Origin: Streptomyces longwoodensis
Lineage (GTDB): Bacteria > Actinomycetota > Actinomycetes > Streptomycetales > Streptomycetaceae
Direction: 5' to 3'
Assembly: GCF_001514125.1 (NCBI RefSeq)
Contig: NZ_KQ948560.1
Span: forward strand, 62,001-126,000
Length of the DNA: 64,000 bases
Shown here: piece by piece, positions 1 through 5,761 of the stretch
How positions within the stretch are numbered: position 1 is the stretch's first letter
How the letters are laid out: every line of letters begins with the position of its first letter
Made by a program: the position numbers and the translations under genes
The notes under the pieces: generated by a model
Seen by the model: the letters and a program-made list of their open reading frames with translations, nothing else
What the model was told of the DNA's origin: nothing
Database searches by the model: none

Positions 1-10
1 ACGCCCTGGA

Positions 11-36
11 CGCCCCGCGCCGACCCGGCCGGGGCG
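11..36 (+). terminator. possible terminator hairpin upstream of the endolysin
   Basis: CGCCCC (11-16) can pair with GGGGCG (31-36) across a 14-base GC-rich loop, and TTCGTC follows. It probably ends a phage gene that lies left of the window. The 14 bases after it (37-50) recur after the hairpin at 2260-2289. Confidence 0.35.
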
Positions 37-57
37 TTCGTCATGTCTGGAGACCGC

Positions 58-981
58 ATGGCCACACCCATGTCCGCCGATGCCTTCCTGGCAGCCCTGC
101 GCGCCGAAGGCCTCACCGTGATCGAGGTCGGCGACTGGCGCCACCACAACCGCAACACCAAGGGGCCCTGGGGCCCGGTGCACGGCGTACTCATCCACCA
201 CACGGTGACCCGCGGCACGGGCGTCACCGTCGACATCGTCCGCGAGGGCTACAGCGGCCTGCCGGGCCCGCTCTGCCACGGCATGATCGCCAAGAGCGGC
301 ACCGTCTACCTCATCGGCTACGGCCGCGCGAACCACGCCGGGCTGGGCGACCCCGACGTCCTGCGCGCCGTCATCGACGAGAAGCCGCTGCCCCACGACG
401 ACGAGGCCACCGTGGACGGCAACCGCCACTTCTTCGGCTTCGAGTGCGAGAACTACGGCGACGGTAAGGACCCCTGGCCGCCGGAGCAGCTGGAGGCGAT
501 CGAGCGCGCGGCGGCCGCAGTCTGCCGCCACTACGGCTGGGACGAGCGCTCCGTCATCGGCCACCTGGAGTGGCAGCCCGGCAAGGTCGACCCGCGCGGC
601 TTCACCATGGACAGCATGCGCGCCCGCATAGCGAAGCGCCTCGGCAGCAAGCCGGCCACGACCCCCCTGCCCGCGCCGCAGAAGCCCGTCATCGACCTGT
701 CGAAGCTGCGCGAGGCCGCCCGGACGAACCCGTCGATGAAGGGCACCCCGTGCACCTACGAGGGCGTGCGGATCTGGGAGGCCGCTCTCGTCAACGAGGG
801 CCTGCTGGCGAAGCGGCGGCTCGACGGGCACTTCGGCTCCGAAACCGTCGACGCGACCTCCGCCTGGCAGGAGCGCCTCGGCTACCGGGGCCGTAAGCCT
901 GGCCAGCCCGCCGACGGCATCCCGGGCCCCGACTCCGCCAAGCGCCTGGGCGCGAAGCACGGTTTCACGGTCGTCGCGTGA
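58..981 (+). CDS. phage endolysin, N-acetylmuramoyl-L-alanine amidase
   Basis: This 307-aa protein is expected to cut the amide bond between muramic acid and the stem peptide of peptidoglycan, as a phage lysin. Residues about 25-195 look like an Amidase_2 domain: His47 and His48 lie in LIHHT, His169 in IGHLEW, and Asp178 in KVDPRGF, which are the positions expected for zinc ligands. Residues about 225-307 look like a peptidoglycan-binding module. There is no signal peptide, so it would need a holin. I chose ATG 58 because GGAGA (49-53) precedes it at good spacing; an in-frame ATG at 43 has no such site. Small membrane proteins follow directly, as in a phage lysis cassette. Confidence 0.88.
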   Translation: MATPMSADAFLAALRAEGLTVIEVGDWRHHNRNTKGPWGPVHGVLIHHTVTRGTGVTVDIVREGYSGLPGPLCHGMIAKSGTVYLIGYGRANHAGLGDPDVLRAVIDEKPLPHDDEATVDGNRHFFGFECENYGDGKDPWPPEQLEAIERAAAAVCRHYGWDERSVIGHLEWQPGKVDPRGFTMDSMRARIAKRLGSKPATTPLPAPQKPVIDLSKLREAARTNPSMKGTPCTYEGVRIWEAALVNEGLLAKRRLDGHFGSETVDATSAWQERLGYRGRKPGQPADGIPGPDSAKRLGAKHGFTVVA

Positions 982-1283
982 GCGTCGACCGCTCCAGGCC
1001 GCCCACCGACTGGCCGGGCCTTGAGACCGCTGGCCTGACCCTGCTGACGGACGGCATCTTCTACGGCTGGCTGGAGCACGAGACCAACCCATTCTTCTGG
1101 CACTGGTGCCCCACCTACGCCGGCCTTCCGGAGAAGAAGAAGGTAAGCGGCGGCTGGGTCGGAGCCGGGACCAGCGCCCACACCCTCGTGTCCCGCGAGC
1201 CCCTGCACCTCGAACCCTCCCTGCTGTGGCAGTGCTGCGGCACGCACGGCTTCGTCCGCGGCGGCGAATGGATTCCCGCCTGA
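978..1283 (+). CDS. small phage protein, DUF6527-like
   Basis: The gene codes for 101 aa and starts at a GTG that overlaps the endolysin stop (GTGA), so translation is probably coupled. Two aromatic-rich Cys patches are visible, FWHWCPTY and QCCGTHGF, with a PSLLWQCC stretch near the C-terminus. This pattern recalls the DUF6527 family, small and possibly metal-binding phage proteins of unknown function. I assign it from motif memory only. It sits between the endolysin and a holin candidate, so it belongs to the phage late module. Confidence 0.65.
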   Translation: MSVDRSRPPTDWPGLETAGLTLLTDGIFYGWLEHETNPFFWHWCPTYAGLPEKKKVSGGWVGAGTSAHTLVSREPLHLEPSLLWQCCGTHGFVRGGEWIPA

Positions 1284-1303
1284 CCGTCCCGAAAGGACCG
1301 ATC

Positions 1304-1486
1304 ATGAGAATTCCCAGCATCGCCAAGAGCATCGTGTCCGGCCTCGCCGCCGGCGCCACGGCGGCGGTGACCGCCGTGCAGGACAGCGTCATCACCACAG
1401 GTGAGGGCGTCACCATCGCGCTCGCCGTCCTCGGCGCGTGGGGCATCACCTACGCGGTGCCCAACCGGCCCAGGACGGAGGCCTGA
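1304..1486 (+). CDS. holin candidate, 60-aa membrane protein
   Basis: This 60-aa protein starts at ATG 1304, with GAAAGGA at 1291-1297 as its ribosome site. The body has two short hydrophobic stretches, around residues 9-25 (Ala/Gly-rich) and 35-52, and a charged end (PNRPRTEA). A tiny two-segment membrane protein immediately after an endolysin gene is the usual form of an actinophage holin, which permeabilises the membrane to release the lysin. The role is inferred from position and topology. Its stop overlaps the next start (TGATG). Confidence 0.6.
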   Translation: MRIPSIAKSIVSGLAAGATAAVTAVQDSVITTGEGVTIALAVLGAWGITYAVPNRPRTEA

Positions 1487-1929
1487 TGCGCGCGGCGGCC
1501 CAGTGGGTCCGGCACGAGCTGGGCCGCCGCGGCCAGTTCCTCGTCTTCATGGGCATCGGCAAGATCTGCTGGGGGGTCAGCCTCATCGTCGAGCCTCCCA
1601 TCACCCTCGGCCTCGGACTCCTCACCCACTTCGCCCCGCTGCACTGCTGGGCGTGGGTGTGGATCCTCGCCGGGGCCGGCACGTTCACCTCTGCGTGGCT
1701 GCCCTTCGCCCGGGACCGGTGGGGCTTCGTCATCGCCTCCGCCCCACCCGCGCTGTGGGCGTTCGCGTACGGATGGGCGGGCCTGGTGGGGGACTACGCC
1801 CGTGGCCTGTGGGTGTTCGTCTGGTACATGACCAGTCACTGCGGAGTGATCTGGTGCGCATCGCGAGTTCCACCTGAGTCCGGATCAGCCGATCGTCCCG
1901 ACCCGGTGGGTGAGGGGAGACCGGGTTGA
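1486..1929 (+). CDS. phage-type integral membrane protein, 147 aa
   Basis: ATG 1486 overlaps the upstream stop and is preceded by GGAGG at 1477-1481. An upstream in-frame start (1438) would lie inside the holin candidate and is not needed. The protein has about four hydrophobic segments after a short basic N-terminus, with many Trp residues (CWAWVWIL, LWVFVWYM). I recognise no catalytic motif. It could be a second holin, an antiholin, or another membrane component of the phage late region. The C-terminal tail (about residues 130-147) is hydrophilic and Pro-rich. Confidence 0.6.
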   Translation: MRAAAQWVRHELGRRGQFLVFMGIGKICWGVSLIVEPPITLGLGLLTHFAPLHCWAWVWILAGAGTFTSAWLPFARDRWGFVIASAPPALWAFAYGWAGLVGDYARGLWVFVWYMTSHCGVIWCASRVPPESGSADRPDPVGEGRPG

Positions 1930-2255
1930 ACGGATGGCTGAGCTTGGCGGGTGGGGCGGTCACGGTGCTGGGTGTGATCGTCACCGGCTACTTCACGTAC
2001 CGCGGGGGCCGGGCGGCGGCCTCGATCCAGGCGGAGCCGTCGCAGCGGCAGGCGGACCTGGCCGCGTTCCGGGAGATCCGGGACGACATGCAGAAGGACA
2101 TCGACGAGCTGAAAGCGGAAGCGCGGTCGCTTCGGTCGCTGGTGCGCAGCTTCGCCGTCTACGTCGGGGAGCTGACGGCGCAGATGCGCGAGGCCCGCCT
2201 GGAGCCACCGCCGCCGCCGGACCGGATCGACGAGTACAACCGAACTGGAGTCTGA
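1926..2255 (+). CDS. phage membrane-anchored coiled-coil protein (holin or spanin-like candidate)
   Basis: This 109-aa protein starts at TTG 1926, overlapping the previous stop, with GGGGAGA at 1914-1920 as ribosome site. Residues 4-23 form one membrane segment. Residues about 40-90 are rich in Asp, Glu, Lys and Arg with Leu and Val at coiled-coil spacing, and the end is Pro-rich (EPPPPP). One membrane anchor plus a coiled coil at the end of a lysis cassette is typical of small phage proteins that act as holins or assist them. A strong terminator follows the stop. Confidence 0.6.
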   Translation: MNGWLSLAGGAVTVLGVIVTGYFTYRGGRAAASIQAEPSQRQADLAAFREIRDDMQKDIDELKAEARSLRSLVRSFAVYVGELTAQMREARLEPPPPPDRIDEYNRTGV

Positions 2256-2259
2256 CCAA

Positions 2260-2289
2260 GGGCCCCACCGCCTCCGGGCGGTGGGGCCC
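2260..2289 (+). terminator. strong terminator ending the lysis cassette
   Basis: A perfect 13-bp stem, GGGCCCCACCGCC (2260-2272) with GGCGGTGGGGCCC (2277-2289), closes on a TCCG loop and is followed by TTTCGTC. It lies between the plus-strand cassette and the convergent gntR gene, so it may serve both strands. Confidence 0.85.
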
Positions 2290-2294
2290 TTTCG

Positions 2295-2540
2295 TCATGT
2301 CTGGGACGGAGAGTCCACGACGTAGGAGCCCTTGCCGCGCACGGTGTGCACGAGGCCCCGCTCGACGAGCAGCTGCACGGCCGCCCGTGCGGTGGGCCTC
2401 GACACTCCGAACTCTTCCACGATCTGCGACTCGGACGGGATGCGGCGGCGCGGCGGGTACGTGCCGTCCGTGATCCGGGCCGCGATCACGTCGGCGATCT
2501 GCTGGTACAGCGGATCGGGGCCGTCCAGGTCGAGGGTCAT
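2295..2540 (-). CDS. short GntR-family transcriptional regulator
   Basis: The protein has 81 aa and consists of little more than a GntR winged helix: LYQQIADVIAARI, then FGVSRPTARAAVQLL as the recognition helix, then GKGSYVV in the wing. No ligand domain follows, which is common for regulators of actinobacterial phages and integrative plasmids. It diverges from the Cys-rich gene at 2688. A perfect palindrome (2580-2591) in the shared region is a possible operator. No Shine-Dalgarno is visible; a -10-like TACGGT (minus strand, 2547-2552) sits 6 bases before the ATG, so the mRNA may be leaderless. Confidence 0.85.
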   Translation of the reverse strand: MTLDLDGPDPLYQQIADVIAARITDGTYPPRRRIPSESQIVEEFGVSRPTARAAVQLLVERGLVHTVRGKGSYVVDSPSQT

Positions 2541-2579
2541 ATGTCGACCGTAGGTGTGCTACGTCGATGCTTCTCGTCG

Positions 2580-2591
2580 GGTGACGTCACC
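2580..2591. promoter_or_regulatory. candidate operator palindrome
   Basis: GGTGACGTCACC is a perfect 12-base palindrome, 40 bases upstream of the gntR start in the divergent region. GntR repressors often bind short palindromes near their own promoter, so autoregulation is likely, but this is inferred. Confidence 0.45.
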
Positions 2592-2632
2592 TGACAAGTG
2601 GTGACAGGCCGAGTAGCGTCGGTGATGGAAAG

Positions 2633-2663
2633 ACCCTCGTGACCTGGGCACGGTCACGAGGGT
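2633..2663 (+). repeat. long hairpin in the leader of the Cys-rich gene
   Basis: ACCCTCGTGACC (2633-2644) and GGTCACGAGGGT (2652-2663) form a perfect 12-bp stem with a 7-base loop, 24 bases before the ATG at 2688. It could be an operator, an attenuator or a terminator without a T-tract. Confidence 0.5.
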
Positions 2664-2687
2664 GTGGCCGACTGATGTGGAGTCGAC

Positions 2688-3047
2688 ATGCAGCACGCTA
2701 CAGCTCCCACGCCCAGCGCGGCAGAGCCACCGAGGGGCGATGTCCCCGCCGCCGTCCTGGCCGTCCTCACCCTGCCTGACTTCGACGAGCTGACCGCCGA
2801 CCAAGCGCGCGGCGCCGACTGCACCTGGTGCAGGACACGGCTCCCCAAGGGCGGCGCCGTCGACCTCGGCGAGCGGCGACATGCCGGGGTGACGCTCTTC
2901 CTGCGTTCCTGCCGGCGCTGCCTCGCCGCCGCCGCGCACCGCGGACTGCTCGATCACGCACCGGGGTGCGCACCGTGCACCAACAGCGCCGCCGAGTGCC
3001 CCATCGGCCGCGGCCTGTACCGGCTGATCCGGGGCGGCCGCCGATGA
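2688..3047 (+). CDS. small Cys-rich putative zinc-binding protein of the phage-like element
   Basis: This 119-aa protein starts at ATG 2688 with GGAG at 2679-2682. After a Pro/Ala-rich N-terminus it has three Cys clusters: CTWC (about residue 45), CRRC (about 75) and CAPCTNSAAEC (about 95-105). The spacing suggests one or two structural zinc sites. I do not recognise the family; such proteins are frequent in early regions of actinophages and integrative plasmids. Its stop overlaps the next ATG (ATGA), so the two are co-translated. Confidence 0.6.
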   Translation: MQHATAPTPSAAEPPRGDVPAAVLAVLTLPDFDELTADQARGADCTWCRTRLPKGGAVDLGERRHAGVTLFLRSCRRCLAAAAHRGLLDHAPGCAPCTNSAAECPIGRGLYRLIRGGRR

Positions 3048-3235
3048 CCGCGCAGAGGACGCCGAGCGAAGAGGCGTCGCGGGCGGCCGGGCGCGCGGCC
3101 GGGTACTGCTGGGCGCCCCGCCCCGGCGGCCGGGCTCGGTGCACGCGCCCGCCCGGTCACACGGGCCCGCACGTGGACTACTACAACGGCCGCTCCAGCG
3201 TGACCGCCGTCGCGGGGTACAGCTGGAGCCAGTGA
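3044..3235 (+). CDS. small Cys/His protein, 63 aa
   Basis: The start is ATG 3044, overlapping the upstream stop. The protein has one compact motif, YCWAPRPGGRARC then TRPPGHTGPH, giving two Cys and two His with zinc-finger-like spacing, followed by an aromatic tail. Short proteins with the PPGHTGPH signature are common in Streptomyces phages and genomic islands, and their function is unknown. It forms a two-gene unit with the preceding Cys-rich gene. Confidence 0.55.
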   Translation: MTAQRTPSEEASRAAGRAAGYCWAPRPGGRARCTRPPGHTGPHVDYYNGRSSVTAVAGYSWSQ

Positions 3236-3320
3236 CCCCCCGGGCCCGGCTCGCAGTACGCCGGCCGAGCCGGGCCCGGGGCCGAGCGGCCCGCCTCCGC
3301 CCCCGTCGGGGACGGGCCGC

Positions 3321-3554
3321 TCACCCAACCAGGTCGCGGGTGGGCACGTCGAGCGCCCGCGCGAGCAGCAGCAGGTGGTCAACGAGGGTGGAGTAGGAGC
3401 CTGTCTCGATCCGGCTGACGGTCTTGCGGTCCAGACCCGTCCGCTCGGCGACCTGCTCCTGGGTCAGCCTCTGGGCGGTCCGCGCCTCACGGACGCGAGC
3501 TCCGATGTCCCGGCGGGCGTCGATGACCCACTGGGGGATCGGATCAGATGGCAC
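3321..3554 (-). CDS. XRE-family (Cro/CI-type) repressor
   Basis: I chose GTG 3554, which gives 77 aa. The open frame extends further upstream, but without helix-turn-helix homology and across the candidate operator at 3589. The helix-turn-helix is clear: RLTQEQVAERTGLDRKTVSRIE, with a short C-terminal helix (LLLLARALDVP). The ribosome site is weak (GGACG). Position at the edge of the phage-like element, transcribed toward it, suits an element repressor. A perfect inverted repeat about 35 bases upstream is a likely self-operator. Confidence 0.78.
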   Translation of the reverse strand: MPSDPIPQWVIDARRDIGARVREARTAQRLTQEQVAERTGLDRKTVSRIETGSYSTLVDHLLLLARALDVPTRDLVG

Positions 3555-3588
3555 TCGTCCACGCTCTTCGGGGCGTGATCGAATGTCC

Positions 3589-3604
3589 GTACCATCGTTG
3601 GTAC
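3589..3604. promoter_or_regulatory. candidate operator for the XRE repressor
   Basis: GTACCA (3589-3594) and TGGTAC (3599-3604) form a perfect inverted repeat around TCGT, 35 bases upstream of the repressor start. A 6-4-6 dyad at this place is typical of Cro/CI-type operators. Confidence 0.5.
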
Positions 3605-3860
3605 AGATGAGAGCCGGCCGGACCGGCTCGACGCAGACACCCGTCGCCAGACGCGCCGTCAGCCGCTCCGGCGACGGGATGGACCCGCCAAGGGCGTTGG
3701 GGCCGGACGGCCCCGGACAGGGCGCCTGAGGCGGGGGTTGGGCGGTCGTCCCCCGTGGCGGCCGCCCTTCTCCGTACCGGTGAGCCGGGAACACACGACC
3801 GCTGTCCGCTCGGGCCAGCCACGGGCCAGCGGGCGATCATCACAGCCTCCGAAACAGGCT
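3605..3860. other. intergenic region between the repressor and tRNA-Lys
   Basis: No convincing gene is visible. The stretch has a short hairpin (GGGGCC 3699-3704 with GGCCCC 3709-3714). It is the likely place for the junction between the integrated element and the chromosome. Confidence 0.4.
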
Positions 3861-3895
3861 CGCCCCCAGCTCCGTGAGGCTCTGAGCTGGGGGCG
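3861..3895 (-). terminator. terminator downstream of tRNA-Lys
   Basis: CGCCCCCAGCTC (3861-3872) pairs perfectly with GAGCTGGGGGCG (3884-3895) over an 11-base loop. It begins a few bases after the encoded CCA of tRNA-Lys on the minus strand and should end that transcript. Confidence 0.75.
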
Positions 3896-3901
3896 ATCTG
3901 G

Positions 3902-3974
3902 TAGGCCGTGTGGGACTCGAACCCACAACCAATGGATTAAAAGTCCACTGCTCTGCCAATTGAGCTAACGGCCC
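3902..3974 (-). tRNA. tRNA-Lys (anticodon UUU)
   Basis: A full cloverleaf can be drawn on the minus strand, from GGGCCGT (ending at 3974) to ACGGCCT plus discriminator A at 3902. The anticodon loop is CTTTTAA and the T-loop TTCGAGT. CCA is encoded (3899-3901). The 3' end faces the phage-like element, the orientation expected when a tRNA gene serves as an integration site. Confidence 0.95.
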
Positions 3975-4089
3975 GGGCGATGGTGCCTCCCCGAGCATAG
4001 CCGGACCGGGCCGGGTGTCCGATCGGGTATCGGCACACGGGCGGGCCGACGTGTCGTGGCGCCGGCCGCTGCCGGGGAGGCGGCGGGCG

Positions 4090-5631
4090 TCACGGGTCGG
4101 CGGGCTCCGGGGCCGCGGCGGCGCGGCGGGACGCCTCGCGGGCACGGGTGCGTTCGTGGTCGGGGTCGAGGAACCAGTGGCGGGCCGAGGCCAGCCACCA
4201 GGCGGCCGCGAAGCCGAGGACGACCAGGACGGCCACCGGGGCGTAGTTGAACGTCTCCCAGGTGACCGGGGAGACCTGCGGCAGCATGAACAGCACGGTG
4301 ATGACGCCGACCCAGACCACCGCCACCACGCCGATCACCTGCGACCAGCGGCCCAGGTGCCACGGCCCGCGCTCGAAGGCGGCGCCCTTGCGCACGCGCA
4401 GCAGGGTGGGGATGACGTAGGCGACGTACAGGCCGATGACCGCGATCGAGGTCACCGCGGCGTAGGCGGTGTAGTTGATCAGGTACGGCAGGCCCAGCGC
4501 GAGGGCGGCGACCGCGGCCAGCCACACCGCGGCGACCGGGGTGCGGGTGCGCGGGCTGACGGTGTGCCAGACGTGCGAGAAGGGCAGCGCGCCGTCGCGG
4601 GAAAAGGCGTAGATCATACGGCTGTTGGCCGTCACCGACGCCATGCCGCAGAACAGCTGGGCGCCGATCACCACCAGCAGGAGCAGCTTGCCGGCGGTGG
4701 CGCCGAGCGCGTCGAGCAGGATCTGGGCCGGGGGCGCGCCGGTCGGGGAGTCCAGGGCGCCGTCGTAGGACTGGATGGCGAAGGTGAAGCCGAGCAGGAG
4801 GACGAAGCCGGCGATCCAGGAGGTCCAGATGGACCGCACGATGCCCTTCGGGCCGGCGGTGGCCGCGTCGTGGGTCTCCTCCGTCATGTGGGCGGAGGCG
4901 TCGTAGCCGGTGAAGGTGTACTGGGCCATCAGCAGGCCCAGCAGGACGACGTAGAAGCCGCTGCTCCAGCCGGTGTTGTTGACGAACTCGCCGAAGACGA
5001 ACGACGCCGACCGGTGGTGGTCCGGCGAGAACGTGAGCGCGCCGACGATGACCGCGACGCCGAGGACGTGCCACCAGACGCTGACGCTGTTGAGCAGGGC
5101 GACGATGCGGACGCCGAAGGTGTTCAGCAGGCCGTGCAGGACGAGGATCGCCGCGAACAGCAGGACCGTGCGGCCCGGGGTGACCTCGAAGCCGAACTCG
5201 AGGTTCAGGTAGGCGCCGAGGAAGGAGGCCGCGCCGAAGTCGATGCCCGCGGTCACCGCGACCTGGCCCAGCACGTTGAACCAGCCCGTGAACCAGGCCC
5301 AGGCCGCCGCCGAGCGCGCCGGCGCCAGCCGGTGGGCCCAGAAGTACAGGCCGGCCGACGTCGGGTACGCCGAGCAGATCTCGGCCATGGACAGCCCGAC
5401 GAAGAGGGTCATCAGCCCGACGGCCACCCAGCCCCAGGTGATGACGGCGGGGCCGCCGGTGTTCATGCCGAACGCGTACAGCGTCAGGCAGCCCGACAGC
5501 ACGGAGATGATCGTGAAGGACACCGCGTAGTTGGAGAACGCCGACATGCGTCGGGCGAGCGTCTGCGTGTAACCGAGCTGGGCCAGCCGCTCTTCGTCGG
5601 ACAGCCCACTCCCTCTGGCGTCATCTGTCAT
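4090..5631 (-). CDS. APC-superfamily amino acid permease
   Basis: This 513-aa protein has about twelve membrane segments. It begins with a soluble tail (LAQLGYTQTLARRMSAFSNYAVSF), the typical entry of the eukaryote/bacterial amino acid transporter branch related to GABA and choline permeases. The glycine-rich first helix region (SGCLTLYAFGMNTGGPAV) fits the substrate-binding break of APC carriers. It probably imports an amino acid or GABA-like compound with protons; the substrate cannot be told from sequence. Start at ATG 5631. It stands alone, convergent with nothing close, beside tRNA-Lys. Confidence 0.9.
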   Translation of the reverse strand: MTDDARGSGLSDEERLAQLGYTQTLARRMSAFSNYAVSFTIISVLSGCLTLYAFGMNTGGPAVITWGWVAVGLMTLFVGLSMAEICSAYPTSAGLYFWAHRLAPARSAAAWAWFTGWFNVLGQVAVTAGIDFGAASFLGAYLNLEFGFEVTPGRTVLLFAAILVLHGLLNTFGVRIVALLNSVSVWWHVLGVAVIVGALTFSPDHHRSASFVFGEFVNNTGWSSGFYVVLLGLLMAQYTFTGYDASAHMTEETHDAATAGPKGIVRSIWTSWIAGFVLLLGFTFAIQSYDGALDSPTGAPPAQILLDALGATAGKLLLLVVIGAQLFCGMASVTANSRMIYAFSRDGALPFSHVWHTVSPRTRTPVAAVWLAAVAALALGLPYLINYTAYAAVTSIAVIGLYVAYVIPTLLRVRKGAAFERGPWHLGRWSQVIGVVAVVWVGVITVLFMLPQVSPVTWETFNYAPVAVLVVLGFAAAWWLASARHWFLDPDHERTRAREASRRAAAAPEPADP

Positions 5632-5711
5632 GCCCCCAGCGATTCCCTCGCCGGGGGCATGACATGCGCCGGGGTGTGACCGGAAACAGCGCTGTTCCCA
5701 CCGGGAAACGG

Positions 5712-5749
5712 CTGAGCGCCGTCCCCCCGGTCAGGGGCACGGCGCTCAG
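5712..5749 (-). terminator. terminator of the DEAD-box helicase gene
   Basis: CTGAGCGCCGT (5712-5722) pairs with ACGGCGCTCAG (5739-5749) over a GC-rich loop, just beyond the helicase stop codon on the minus strand. Confidence 0.75.
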
Positions 5750-5761
5750 GCGGTGGTCGGA

